Below, piece by piece: positions 47,301-57,708 of a DNA stretch of 64,000 nt. Source of the DNA: Tillandsia leiboldiana. Lineage: Eukaryota > Streptophyta > Magnoliopsida > Poales > Bromeliaceae. Below the pieces are notes generated by a model. It saw only the letters and a list, made by a program, of their open reading frames with translations. It was not told the DNA's origin and ran no database searches. The translations under genes were made by a program, and so were the position numbers. The stretch lies in contig CM055062.1 in the NCBI GenBank assembly GCA_029204045.2, positions 10,448,814-10,512,813 of the forward strand. Direction: 5' to 3'. Position 1 is the first letter of the stretch. Each line of letters begins with the position of its first letter.

Positions 47301-50300
47301 AAGGGGTAGCTATTTTGGAGAAGCCTTCCACGAAGCGTCGGTAATACCCTGCCAGACCCAGGAAGCTTCGTAACTCTGTTACTGTTGTCGGTCCGGGCCA
47401 GTCCGTTACGGAGTCTATCTTCCTCGGGTCTACTGCAATCCCAGACGCCGAAACGATGTGCCCCAAAAAGTCCACCTCGCGGAGCCAAAACTCACACTTT
47501 TTGAGTTTGGCGTAGAGTTTTTGATCCCGGAGGGTCTGAAGGACTATACGTAGGTGCTCCTCATGTTCCTCATCCGTACCGGAGTAGATGAGGATATCAT
47601 CAATGAAGACCACTACGAATAAATCTAAGAAGGGTTTGAACACCCTGTTCATCATGTCCATAAATACCGCTGGGGCATTGGTGAGCCCGAACAGCATTAC
47701 CGTGAATTCGTAGTGGCCGTAGCGTGTCCGAAAGGCCGTTTTGGGGATGTCCTCACCCCTAACTCTGAGCTGATGGTAGCCGGACTGCAGGTCAATCTCT
47801 GAGAACACTGTTGCCCCTTATAACTGGTCGAATAAATCGTCGATCCTCGGCAGGGGGTATTTATTCTTAATGGTGACGTTGTTTATTTCCCGGTAGTCTA
47901 TGCACAAACGAAGGCTTCCGTCCTTCTTTCTTACGAATAGAACGGGCGCGCCCCATGGCGACACGCTCGGTCTAATGAAGCCTTTATCCAAAAGGTCTTC
48001 CAGCTGCGCCTTGAGTTCCTTCAACTCGGCGAAAGCCATCATGTACGGTGCTTTGGTGATGGGTTTAGTGCCTGGGAGCAGCTCGATAGGGAATTCGACC
48101 TCTCGTTCAGGTGGCATCCCAGGGAGTTCTGCCGGGAATACATCCGAAAATTCCCTTACAATTGAGATGTCGGACAGTGAGGGGGTGGGTCGATCTGCTA
48201 TGTCCACCGAGGCCAAATAAGCCACGCACCCGCCATCCATTAATTTCCTGGCTCGAGGCGCTAGGTCACGTAACCAGCTTACTTAAAGCGTACAGACACA
48301 GCGCCCACGATCTCGACCGAAAATAACCCACCTGGACGTTGGGTCTAGAGTGGGCCGCAGTCCCACTCAATCTATCAGTCTCCTGGGTCTATTGTCACGT
48401 ACAAGAGTTGGACCTAATTAATCCCGTAACACCCAGATAACCCACACCAAAGACAACAGAATCCCTTCTGTCTTACTTCGTTAGAACCTACCCGCCCGTA
48501 TATGCTAGGGAGGGCTACACTAAGTACCTAAGGGGCTTCTCCCCCTGGCTAGACTACATTTACCCCCTCCTTAAACGAGGTACGAGGAGGGAACAGGTGC
48601 GGGTGGGGAGTAGGGACTTTCCTCTTAACGACGCCGGGCAAGACGGGAAGTAGGAAAGGGAAAGGGAAAGGGAGTCGGACAAAGGTAGGATGCACAGGTG
48701 TATCCGGTTATACTCTGAGCCCTTACGTCGGGCGCGTGTGATAGCAAACCCACGTTCCACGATAGTGGCCCTATCGACCACTGCCCGAAAAGTGTGTAAA
48801 TCCGACGCTTGGACGATTTCGAAGATGTCGCCCCGTAGCCTGTCTACAAAAAGACGGGCCTTGTGGGACTCGTCCCGTATGACGAAGGGGACATAATTAG
48901 TTAACCTCACGAACTCTCGCTGGTATTCCATGACCGATCGATTCCCTTGCTTAATGTGTTTGAGGTCGTCTTCCATCTGTCGTTTAACACTGTTGGAAAA
49001 GAACGCTTCAAACAGTTCCTCTCTGAAAGTTGACCACGACGGTAGTGGAGTATTCGTAGACGGGTCCGGGCGTACCGTCTTCCACCAAATACGGGCGTTC
49101 CCTTCAAGAAAGTGGACGGCTAAGGGGACCCGTTCATGTTCCTCCATCAATAGGTCTTCAAAAAGCTTCTCCATGGTATCCACCCATTTTTCTACGACCC
49201 AGGGGTCGGTCGTTTCTCCCTCAAAGATGGGCGGATCGTACTTCTTGAACTCTGCCAGGTTCGTCCTAACTCGTTCACGTTCAGTTTGCTGATCTGTAGC
49301 TCCTCCTATAGCTGCGGTACTCCCGGGAGTAGGGGTCGTCGCCGCCTCTCTTGCTGAGTCTCCCGCGGTCGCTCCCGGTACGGGCCCCGAAGCTGCCGGG
49401 GTGGGGGAGTCCAACGGGGCTGTGGGTTGCTTTGCCGACACGCCCGTCATCGAGGTCTGATGGGGTGCGGCTGTAGTTGCACCACCCGCCCCTGGCGGTC
49501 CCGTAGTGGGGGCGGTCGGTTCGAGCGGAGGGATCGGGGCGTCCTCCACTGGCGTAGTTGCCTGCCGCTGCGTTAACTGACGGACTTGTTCCGTCAGCGT
49601 TGCCAATTGTCCGGCCATCTCTCGCAGTTGCTGTCGGAGGAGTTGGTTCTCCGCGGTGGCCGGGGCCGTATTTTCCGCACCCGCGTTATCGATCGATGAC
49701 CTAGTCCGGGCCATTATCAGCTGTATACAAAGAAACCGCGTTAACCCTAAGGTTACTGGCCTAATACTTGACCTACGGACGCACCTAAATTAAGTCCCTT
49801 TTTCCCCGTATACTCACGATCTACTGCACCTACATCTTGGTTATCTCATATTCAATTTGCTTGTGGCATCATACGCTGTGGATGTTGGTCACCGACTACT
49901 GTGGTTAAAATTGTTTCTCTCTGATACCATTTAATCTGTCACGCCCCGGAGGTCTACGGATAAGCGGAAAAGCGTATATATTTTTTCTTTATAAATAAGT
50001 ATCGACCTCCCCCGAGTGCGTGTCAGACCCGCCACATATACAAATTCACTCTTCAAACGGACAGAGTCTCCTTTGTATATGCACGGCGTCACATTTACGA
50101 CAACAACACAACAACATTCTTTAACCACACAGTCGCAGTGAACATAGGAAGGAAAGGTAATTTCATTCAATCACATCAAGAGTTAAACTACGGGTTTTGC
50201 AAACGGTGTCCACACGACACCCAGTTTTTGAAAACATTTACACATTCACACTAAAGCGGCCATATCTTTTTTGAAAGGATAAATCCAGGGGTTTACCAAG

Positions 50301-53300
50301 ATAGTGCCCACACGGCATTTAGTTTTGAAAAGCATTTTCGAAACCATTTTGTTTGTTGTAAACTATGCCGCATAAAAATCCATAGAAGTATATCAAATCC
50401 GCAGTGCTAACTAATTGACTATCCAACATCCCACATGATCCACATTCAAGCAAATTAATCTAACAGTTAAACTGAAAAGAGAAATGAGATAAACCGAAAC
50501 GGAGAGAGCGTAAATTAGCCTCATACGGCTAAGGTCCTCTCGACGCAGCCTCACCACCGTCCCAGCTATTACACCTAGTCGGACCTGTCACAGTGTGGGA
50601 AGTCAGTGACAAATAAAGTAGATGTTTCAACAATTTACAATAACTTTAAAATAAAACAAGTACACCGGAACCTTTCGCTTTTCCACCTCATGTGTCCACC
50701 TCACTTGATTTAATTACAACTGGTACCTGCCGGGGAGTCGATGATCTCCCCTCGTGCACAAATACTTTACTTACATGATGCTTTTAACCCCTTTCACGGT
50801 ACTAGTGCGGCACTTTTAGCTGGCGTGAAGGGGTCCCCACTGGCACCTACAAAAATCGTGGGGCACACGGGTCATTCAGACCACTTCTCCGGAAAAGTAC
50901 ACCCATGCGGAGGCCAATCCGCCTGTGTACGTGCAACATCTAAAACATGATAGCCGAAACTGGCGTGTACGATCACCGCGACATTTAGTCGCCACAGTTA
51001 ATAACAGAAGATCCGGTACAAATTTATGCGAAGGGTTAAAGCAAGTTAAAACATCACATCTACTTTATTAGGCAGATTATTACACTTTTTACGATGACAT
51101 ATTGCACTTATTGCAAGAGTACCCACCTGGTTGCGGGAAGATCGTAGCACTTGGATCTTTTAACGCACTCCCGCTGCACACCTGGACCTAAAGAAGTCCC
51201 CAAGGACGATAGTTAATAAAACGCACCAACACTGCGGAAACGGAAATCCAAAACCAACCCCGCGACGAAAAACCCAAAGACGGTGCTCCTACGACACTTG
51301 ACGGCTCCCCGCGCGGACGCCGCCGCCCGCGGATGCCCCGCGCGGCCCGAAACCGCGCGGTGTGCGTCCGCTGGTGGCGCCCGCGCGGCGCCCGCCTGCC
51401 CCGTGGGCGCCCCGCGCGGCGCAAGGCCGCGCGGCACACACCCGCGGTCGCGCCCGCGCGGCTCACACCCGCCCGCGGGCGCCCCGCGCGGCGCAAGGCC
51501 GCGCGGTGCGTGCCCGGGGGCGGCGCCCGTGCGGCGCTGCCCGCCCGTGCCCCGCGGGCGCCCCGCGCGGCGCAGCCCGCCCCTGGCCGCTCCGCGCCCG
51601 CGCGGCATGTAGCCGCGCGGTACGCGCCCGCGCGGTGCCCTAGCAGCACCGCGCGTCGTCCTCCCGCGCGAGCGGTGCCCTAGCGGCACCGCGCGTCGTT
51701 CGCCCGCCCGCGCCGTGCCCTAGATCATGCGGCGGCGGCGGGGCCGGCGGCGACGACGGGGGTGGAGACGGCGATGGAGACAACGAAAAAGACACGAAAA
51801 ACCCCAATAACGCAACAAAACGAAATCTACTTACCGAAAATCCCGATGGGGAAGTCGACCGATTGCTCTTCTAATTCCGGTACGTTGTTCGGGGTGATCG
51901 GATTCCTCCGTCTTCTTCCTCTTTCTTTCTTTTTCCTCCTCCGGCTAGGGTTCCGCCTTTTTCTTCGTTTCTCCCGCGTTCGTTCTCTCCGGCTAGGGTT
52001 TCTCTTTTTGCGAAAAGTGGGATTTTCCTTTTCGTACGTACAATTAAATCCCACCTTTTAATTTCTGTCACCGATTAATTAATTCTTTAATTAATTAATC
52101 CTACGGGATAAACCCACATTTCCTCCTAAAACGTGCAGGATATTTTACACGGATTCCGATGCACGTTAAGTCACCGTAACTCTAGAAACCCTGTTCCGGG
52201 AGATCCCTACGTCGGATTTCAGATCCGATTGCACCGTCGGTCTTCGTTTTTCGTGCTCTTTCACAGAAAAATACTCATGCAACATACCGACCGACTTACA
52301 GAAACTCGATAATTTCGATCCACTAAAAGGAGTACTTTATTAGGAGTGTAAAATATCACTAAAAAGTCATGTCATTACAGTTGTATAGATCAACAATGTA
52401 AATTAATTAATTATACTAATACAATATTAATATTAACAGTATTAAAAATTAATTAATATTTTTAATTTACGCCTGTTAATACTAACACAATACTCAGCAA
52501 ACAATACTCAGCATGCTCAATTTAGAATGAATCGTAATACTAACAGAATTAACACAATCTAATTAATCTAACACAATATTAATACTAACAGTAGTAACAA
52601 AGCAAACAAATTAGTTAATAAAATGATTCGTAGTACTAACAGAATTAATAATAAAATTATTAATTAAATGTTTATCTTATTCACAGTATGATAATTATAT
52701 GAAAAGATAAATTAATTTAATCTCGCTTCTAGAATGTTGTAAAATATTTATCTTTTCAAGTTAATTCTTTTAAATGATTTAAAACCAGCAAATTCAATTT
52801 GTAAAAATCCGATCAGGAGTTAAATAATAAATGCTGTAAGAGAAAAGGTTTAGAAAATGCCTGTGGATCGAGGCGTGCAGGGCACTGTCCTAGAAGCGAG
52901 ATTGCCCCTCTACGTGCGAGGCTTCCCGGCAATCCCTTCCAGCGATACAACGTCCACGTTCCACCCCGTCGGCACGATTTCAAGGTGGCGCAAGATGAAC
53001 CCGGCAAACTTTCAGGGATCCAGCAAATCGAAAGAAAGAACAAAGCGAAGACGGTAAAATCTGGAATAGTAGAATTGGGGAAAAAGATTGGGGAAAAAGA
53101 AGATGGCACTAGCACCGTAAGACCTCAGATAACGTTCGGATTTAAACTCCTCTTAAACACCCGAAGCGCGTGATCGTGCTCCAACGGCATGATTAGAAGG
53201 CTCCTTACGTGCCCGTGACTTACGGATGAAGGCAACCAAATATCGGATTAAATAAACGAAATAAAATGAACCGGGTAATGGATGGCTCCCAAGTGAGGCC

Positions 53301-56300
53301 CATTATGGATTTGGCTCCTCAAGAGACAAATTAAGCTTTAAATCACCAATAAATCCCAAATAAAATCCAACAATGCATCCAATAAACTATGAATAATTTC
53401 ACCAATACACTTCTGGGAGACCGTAAGTTTAAATATTCCTTTGAAGCTGAGAATATCATCAATGCCCCTCTAGAAACCAGAAATAAGCACAAATGCCCTT
53501 AAGGTTAACAATCTGTCAAAAAATCATCCAATATTCATTAAATACCAATTTTACCTCTAGAACTAATTTAACTATGTGTAATAATCTAATATTAACTATA
53601 TGGTCAATTCTTAAAATTTGGGCCATATACTAATTTAACTCTACTCTTTAGAATCCTGCAAATAAAAAATATGTAGTTTACTAAATATAATAAAATAATA
53701 ATTAAGCCCATTAATATTTTTGGCTATTACACTATAAACAGTTGCCGTATAATTGTCAATATTAGTATTCAAAATTACTTTCATATTTTATTATTTTTTA
53801 ATCCTATTTAAACAACTCACATATCTCACATGAAAGATATTTTGATTGTCAAAATTCTTGATAGTAGAGTATTTTTTGTGTGACCCGTTTGTGCAAAAAT
53901 TCTTTAATTAAAATCCATCTTGAATTAACAATGCGGCAAAAATGTATGAAGGCCTCCTCACTTATAGGCCATTCAGAAATGACCACCTTTAACTTTAATT
54001 TTCTTTATTTACACTCTTTTAACTAAAGAATTTTTGCAATTGAATGATTTTTACCAACTAAATTAAAATTTTCATCAAATTCATTAGTGAGGAATCTCAA
54101 TCGAAAATTTTTTAACTGAGTACAAAAACCCACCATTATTAGGAGGAGAAATGTCATATTCATAATTTCATCCTAGAAAACTTACAGAAGCTAACAAAAA
54201 AGGGCAATTTCCTACATACCCCTAAAAATTTTCCTGTTTTCATATTTACCCCTCTTAGAAGGCTAATATTAAAACTACCCTTCTTACGTTCCAACTTCTT
54301 TCCAAAATACTCCTGAAGTTAAACTCTGTTAGTGTACCGTTTGAAACTGCCGTCATCTGTGTGTAATTACTATTTTGCCCTTTCAAATATACCCTAAAAC
54401 CCTAAACCCTAAAACCCTAAACCCTAAATCCTAAACCCTAAAACCCTAAACCCTAAACCCTAAAACCCTAAAAAACTCTAAACCCTAAACCCTAAAATCC
54501 TAAACCCTAAACCCTAGAACCCTAAAAAACCCTAAACCCTAAAACCCTAAACCCTAAAACCCTAAACCCTAAACCCTAAAACCCTAAAAAATCCTAAACC
54601 CTAAACCCTAAACCCTAAACCCGGGCAAAATAGGTATATCTGATAGTTTTCAACTCCGATTATTATTTAACTCTAGTTTAACCCTAGTTAACTTAACAAA
54701 GGGAAACGGTAGGGGTATTTTTAATAACGGTGGAACGTATGAAGGGTATATTAGAAAGAAAAAAATAAGAGGGGTAAATCAGATATTTCTTCATATTTCA
54801 GGGATACACAGGCAATTATCCCTAACAAAAATTAATGGTAGAGGCGATCCTGATAGTTTACAAGATTTAAGAAGGTATTAGTGAAATTTCAAAATTTTGA
54901 GAGGCATCAATGATATTTTTGAAATTTAGAAGGAAACCTGTGAAATTGCCCCAGCAAACTAATATTCACACCAAGGATATGTAACTTAAGATGGCCCAGG
55001 TTCTATTTTTGCATCTCAAGGGAAATCAGCTTATCAGCTCCCTCATACTGTTACTTCAATCTACCTTACTCATGTAATAGCTTAATTATGTTAGTCATGA
55101 CTCAGGAAAATCCTGTTGTTACTTAGCATTTACGTCATTACAGTCCAGAATTAACTTAAACGAACTATTCTACTTCAAAATTTATATAATGATCGGTCCG
55201 GAAAATGAACCTTACCATGGCATATAGATTACTCAATTGTGAGAAAAATAAGGAACCTTTCAAAACCTTTTCCAAATAGTTCGAACTTACTAAATTATAA
55301 CAAACAAGAATGTGATTGAACTAAAACTAACCCCTTTTAAGGCTCTGGCCTTGTCTTTCTTGGAAATGACCCCAATGCACTTCCCTGCAACATTGATCAC
55401 TGGGAGCCCAGACACGACGTCAAAGTGGTGGTTGATCTCCTCCAGCTTCTGATCCACCGTCGCCGTCCACACTGGCATTGACATCACCTCCCCCAAAACC
55501 GCCATCGGCTTCATCTACATTCCAAAAAACGGAGATTAAAAAAATGTTATATAATGGAAAAAGATTAAAATGTATGAAGATGCCCTCAACTGTAGGCCAT
55601 TTTGAAATTGCCCTAAAACTTTATTTCTTTCAATTGATACCTTCTAAGCTATTAATTGTTTTGATCTAATTTATTTTTCTAAATTGAATAATTGTTGACT
55701 TCATTAACTATCAACACCTATGTATCACGGACACTTCTACAAGTCTCGCGTGTCCGTGTTAGACTCTTGTCCAACGCGGCTTCTCCAACGCGGACACACC
55801 ATGGATACTGGTTCGACGTGGATCTATAGCACATCCCATTAAAAAATTATTTATATATATATATAATTTATTTTTCTTATGCATATATAATATAAGATAA
55901 TAAATATTTTGGTTTTTTTAATGAATACATACAAAAATTTTTTGGAACAATACAAAAAAATTATGTATGGTGTGATATTTCTTCTCTTGAAATTTACGAA
56001 CTATCAATAAAAATTTTATTAACTTTTATTCGTATGAAAAATATAATAATATTTTAATAAAATTAAAATTTTATATATAATAAATATATATTATTATATT
56101 AATAATACTATATCTTATTAGTGGTGTCCATGTCGTGCCAGTATCTTAATTTTTACTGAGTTAACTTGTTCGAGTCATGTCATGTCCCGCATCCCGTGTC
56201 CGTTCCGTGACGCCTAGATCAACACTTAAACAGTTACTGCAATCTGCAGCTCCATCAATTGAAAACAAGTTCATACGAGGCAAATCTAAGAAAACACCAT

Positions 56301-57393
56301 TATATTCCACAAAATGCCTAATTTAATTGATGAAATGAAATTAAATCAAAAAAAATAAAAAATTAAGGAAGTATTAATCAAAAGAAAATTAGTTGACCGT
56401 TCTAATTGAAACGTCCCAATAGTCCCACATCGAATGGAAAAGGGATTATGATTGGATATACGAAGCCACACATACTAGTAATAACTGGGCTGAAGTATTT
56501 TGGGCCGATGGTTTGGGCCAAACGAGTTATTATTGCTAACGTGTCATATCGTCATAAATGATATCAGAAACGAATACCAGACGGTGTGAGAGCTAAGCTC
56601 TATGCAAAGCAAAGTGCTACACCACGGGTCCACGTCGAATAGAGAAGAAATATATGAGGACATGGCAGTGGTTTGCCTCACCGAGTTATTATTGCTGTAG
56701 TAATAATAACCGTTATTGTTCGCGGGTCGGGTCTTCACACTAATTTCAAAATAGCCAATTTAACTTTTGTTTTTTTGTATCACATCCCTCAGAATTTATT
56801 ATTATTACTATTTTTGGCGATCTTAATCAAGAAATTTACCAAATTTAATGATTCTACTAATCATCTTTTACCAACAATTAATATCTAATTAGCTAATGAA
56901 GCCATCAATTTTTTACAAAACTCATTAATTAACTATAATAACTTAACAAAATAAACTACAAGTTAGAATAAAATTAAGGGAAATCTCTATACATTTTCAC
57001 AATGGAAGAAGAAAACCAAGACACAAAAGGGAATAGAAGGAGATCGAAAGGGACCTTATCCGAGGAGATGATCTGAGACTCGAGGTAGGCGCGGAGATCA
57101 TCGTAGCTGAGGAGCGAGAAGTTCTCCGGCCACTCGCCGGAGATGATCCCCTCAGGGTTCTCGTCGATCGCCGGGCGAAGGTCCCCCGCCGCCCACGACG
57201 ACGACGCCGACGCCGACACCCCACGGCGATTCGGAGGACTCGGCGTCGAGAAGGTGTTCCGAGGAGTAGCCGCGCCGACTCTGGCGGGGGCGACGGCGAT
57301 GGTATTGGGGATTAGGGCTTTGGGGTAGGGTTTTAGTGGAGGTGTTGGTGGTGGTGGGGAGCGGAGGAGGAGGGTAGAGAGGCAGAGCGTCAT
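35369..57393 (-). CDS. Plastid-targeted-looking protein with a CBS-domain pair, five exons
   Basis: Exons on the minus strand: 57393-57055, 55514-55332, 35756-35687, 35562-35491 and 35421-35369. All junctions are GT..AG and in phase, giving 238 residues ending at TAA (35369-35371). The N-terminus (MTLCLSTLLLRSPPPPTPPL) and following Ser/Ala/Pro/Arg-rich stretch look like a chloroplast transit peptide. Next comes an acidic linker (SGEWPENFSLLSYDDLRAYL). The first CBS motif starts at GEVMSMPVWTATVDQKLEE, with SGLPVINVAGKCIGVISKKD. The second has DEVMSSPAITLSAEKTVLD, KVHRIPILN and HVVGIVTRTDV. CBS pairs bind adenosine nucleotides and act as regulatory modules; I know plant plastid relatives but cannot name the target here. 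The ATG at 57393 is the first true ATG in frame. Intron 2 (35757-55331, 19,575 bp) contains Copia B with a nested gypsy element. The reading frame itself seems intact. Confidence 0.88.
35757..37109. other. CBS gene intron 2, 3' part
   Basis: Unique-looking intronic DNA between exon 3 and the left LTR of Copia B. The 100-residue plus-strand frame at 36191-36493 is unsupported. Confidence 0.6.
37110..37767 (-). repeat. Copia B 3' LTR
   Basis: 658 bp, TG..CA, matching 52735-53372 with few changes. It is about 20 bp longer because GGATTAAATAAAAGAAAT is partly duplicated (37619-37660). Confidence 0.92.
37768..38309 (-). other. Copia B post-pol non-coding block with polypurine tract
   Basis: The polypurine tract is at 37768-37780 (minus strand). 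The rest of the block is strongly conserved with 29372-29928 of Copia C although neither encodes a shared protein. Confidence 0.65.
38310..42339 (-). pseudogene. Copia B gag-pol polyprotein, nearly intact but with stop and frameshifts
   Basis: Starts at ATG 42339 (MDNSAKPFTFDG). A TGA at 42288-42286 sits where a Trp is expected in gag. The long frame then has gag, zinc knuckle (CFVCGKTNHFAKDC), a protease site reading DTRA instead of D-T/S-G-A, integrase zinc residues (HRRLGH, CEICVQAK) and a DDE core (DVCDG, FIDDHSK, SDRGGEY, then TPQSNGVAERKN). It ends near 40213 in a 1-nt frameshift. The next frame (40228-39113) has reverse transcriptase (KAFLNG-type HQMDVKTAFLNGDL, LHIDDILIFG in place of YVDD). 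A small rearrangement follows near 39085-39190, then the last frame (39101-38310) has the RT end and RNase H (STTGFVFLLGG, STMESELIAL). Probably inactive, but recently so. Confidence 0.92.
42340..42584 (-). other. Copia B leader, part 1 (up to the gypsy insertion)
   Basis: AT-rich 5' untranslated region of Copia B with repeated AACAGT/TTAATTAACA motifs. It continues at 52385-52734 on the other side of the gypsy element. No clear tRNA-type primer site was found next to the 5' LTR. Confidence 0.6.
43641..44008. repeat. 184-bp tandem duplication in the gypsy 3' LTR
   Basis: AGTTAATAACAGAAGATCCG occurs at 43641 and again at 43825, with the following ~180 bp repeated nearly identically. The other LTR has a single copy (from about 50996). 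Confidence 0.88.
44140..44590. repeat. Extremely GC-rich repeat block in the gypsy LTR
   Basis: Reiterated GCGCCCCGCGCGGCGCAAGG-type units with short spacers. A corresponding block lies at about 51300-51720 in the other LTR and differs in unit number. The absence of TA-containing stops leaves open frames on all strands; none is credible as protein. Confidence 0.8.
45216..45240 (-). promoter_or_regulatory. Gypsy polypurine-tract region
   Basis: Minus strand reads ATAAAGTGTGAGTGG directly before TGTAATGACA, the start of the 3' LTR. It is preceded by the GAGGACGAAAC motif. Confidence 0.55.
45252..48240 (-). pseudogene. Gypsy pol: RT, RNase H, integrase, chromodomain
   Basis: RT starts in 48240-47818 (SDVFPAELPGMPPEREVEF, KDGSLRLCIDYREIN). 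It is cut by a TAA where Gln is expected, just before TVFSEIDLQSGYHQLRV. The next frame (47808-46801) has VVFIDDILIYSG and RNase H (YCDASRNGLGGVLMQRGK). A frameshift near 46865 leads to ALCRKG, and a stop lies near 46613. Integrase has the HH-CC zinc region (HTAPYAVHPEGTKMYKDIKQ, CLVCQQVK) and a DDE core (MDFVTGFPRS, TSDRDTRFVSNFW, HPQTDGQSERV), with a TGA at about 46178 and another break at 45577. The chromodomain segment is at 45572-45252 (VKVQWSNHEEREATWELE). At least three stops and two shifts: inactive. Confidence 0.9.
48241..48700 (-). other. Non-coding segment replacing gag C-terminus and protease
   Basis: Between the capsid-like gag and the RT linker there is no CCHC knuckle and no D-S/T-G protease motif in any frame. 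A related autonomous Tekay element should have both here. The sequence has short purine-rich repeats (GGGAAA near 48660). Confidence 0.6.
48560..49714 (-). pseudogene. Gypsy gag (capsid part), C-terminally aberrant
   Basis: ATG at 49714 (MARTRSSIDNAGAENTAPAT), a Gln/Leu-rich coiled segment (LLRQQLREMAGQLATLTEQV), a long Pro/Thr/Ala linker, and the retrotransposon-gag core: FKKYDPPIFEGETTDPWVVE, VHFLEGNARIWWKTV, LFEAFFSNSVKRQMEDD, MEYQREFVRLTNYVP. After GFAITRARRKGSE the sequence becomes a Ser/Leu-rich tail unlike gag and ends without a zinc knuckle. 384 residues. The capsid core is open, but the protein is truncated relative to the family. Confidence 0.85.
49919..49929 (-). promoter_or_regulatory. 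Gypsy primer-binding site
   Basis: Minus strand TGGTATCAGAG, complementary to the 3' end of plant initiator Met tRNA, 7 nt inside the 5' LTR end at 49937. Confidence 0.85.
49937..52379 (-). repeat. Gypsy 5' LTR (2443 bp)
   Basis: Matches 42585-45215 except for the single-copy 184-bp unit and a different arrangement of the GC-rich block near 51600-51720 (two copies of a GGTGCCCTAGC..CACCGCGCGTCGT motif). Confidence 0.92.
52385..52734 (-). other. Copia B leader, part 2
   Basis: AT-rich, with many AATACTAACA-type units, next to the 5' LTR. It is continuous with 42340-42584 if the gypsy element and one GTTGT copy are ignored. Confidence 0.6.
52735..53372 (-). repeat. Copia B 5' LTR
   Basis: 638 bp, nearly identical to 37110-37767. 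Ends at the ATGCA target duplication. Confidence 0.92.
53378..54192. other. CBS gene intron 2, 5' part
   Basis: AT-rich intronic DNA without a recognised element or exon. Confidence 0.5.
54201..54823 (+). mobile_element. TIR element family 2, copy 2 (623 bp), with telomere-repeat insert
   Basis: TIRs AGGGCAATTTCCTACATACC and AGGGATAATTGCCTGTGTAT (minus strand), with a perfect 8-bp duplication AACAAAAA at 54193-54200 and 54824-54831. The body is inverse to 23967-24421. Its middle differs: copy 1 has ordinary sequence where this copy has a CCCTAAA array (54392-54622). Confidence 0.85.
54392..54622 (+). repeat. Interstitial telomere-type array, about 231 bp
   Basis: Mixed CCCTAAA and CCCTAAAA units, with a few variants (CCTAAAAAACTC, CCTAAATC, CCTAGAA). 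CCCTAAA is the plant telomere unit. It lies wholly inside the TIR element. Confidence 0.92.
54832..55331. other. CBS gene intron 2, next to exon 2
   Basis: Intronic DNA with no feature beyond the splice donor GTTAGT at 55331. Confidence 0.6.
55713..56217. mobile_element. Possible TIR element in CBS intron 1
   Basis: Left end CTATGTATCACGGACAC and, read on the minus strand, right end CTAGGCGTCACGGAACGGACAC are similar inverted ends. GTGTCCGTG-type motifs recur inside both flanks, with an AT-rich middle. No target duplication found. Confidence 0.4.
56405..56740 (+). mobile_element. TRIM-like fragment
   Basis: Contains AGTCCCACATCGAATGG, a motif I associate with plant TRIM/short LTR elements. 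A TGATATCAGAAACG primer-site-like sequence at about 56560 resembles the initiator Met tRNA complement. No second LTR is visible, so it would be partial. Confidence 0.35.
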
Positions 57394-57708
57394 GGAAGAG
57401 CAGCGGGAAAGTGAGTGCTTGGTGCGCTCTCGGGTAAGCTGAGGAGAATCTTCAAGTAGCAAAGAGTTTATTTTTATTTATTTTATATCTTTAATATAAT
57501 CTTCAACAGTGCTATTTTCTGAACTCGTTTATTTTTATTTAAAACAGCATGTATAATTGATAATAATGCATAATTATAAAAATAGATATTTAAATATAAT
57601 ATAGATATTTAATAATATTTTTAAATAAAAAATATAGTACAGTAAATAAAAAAAAAACACAAAACAAATGTATTAAAGTAATAAAGTAAATTAAGCAGTT
57701 TATTTAAG
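57394..57708 (-). promoter_or_regulatory. CBS gene 5' flank (proximal)
   Basis: Immediately upstream of the CBS ATG. It quickly becomes AT-rich; no firm TATA box assigned. Confidence 0.3.

Larger units (their letters stand above)
42585..52379 (-). mobile_element. Ty3/gypsy chromovirus (Tekay/Del type) nested in Copia B
   Basis: 9795 bp with LTRs 42585-45215 and 49937-52379 and a GTTGT duplication on both sides (42580-42584, 52380-52384). Genes read on the minus strand: gag, then reverse transcriptase, RNase H, integrase and a C-terminal chromodomain. The primer site is complementary to initiator Met tRNA. The sequence before the 3' LTR contains GTTTCGAGGACGAAAC, which I recognise from Tekay/Del elements. 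The zinc knuckle and protease are missing and stops break pol, so it is non-autonomous. It inserted after Copia B. Confidence 0.93.
37110..53372 (-). mobile_element. Copia B: full-length Ty1/copia element carrying a nested gypsy element
   Basis: LTRs at 37110-37767 and 52735-53372 start TGTTGTAAAATATTT and end AATTCAACA or AATCCAACA. They are flanked by the 5-bp duplication ATGCA (37105-37109, 53373-53377). Without the 9.8-kb gypsy insertion the element is about 6.46 kb. Genes read on the minus strand, the same orientation as the host CBS gene. A polypurine tract (TCATGTGGGGGAT) precedes the 3' LTR. The LTRs are very similar, so insertion is fairly recent; the visible differences are mainly a ~21-bp duplication near 37620-37660 and scattered substitutions. 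Confidence 0.93.

Noticed and set aside
49919..49929. tRNA gene
   Set aside because: Only 11-12 bases match the tRNA 3' end complement; this is a retrotransposon primer site and no cloverleaf is present.
54392..54622. Chromosome end (true telomere)
   Set aside because: The array is short, mixed with 8-base units and enclosed by a TIR element with perfect 8-bp duplications inside an intron, so it is interstitial.
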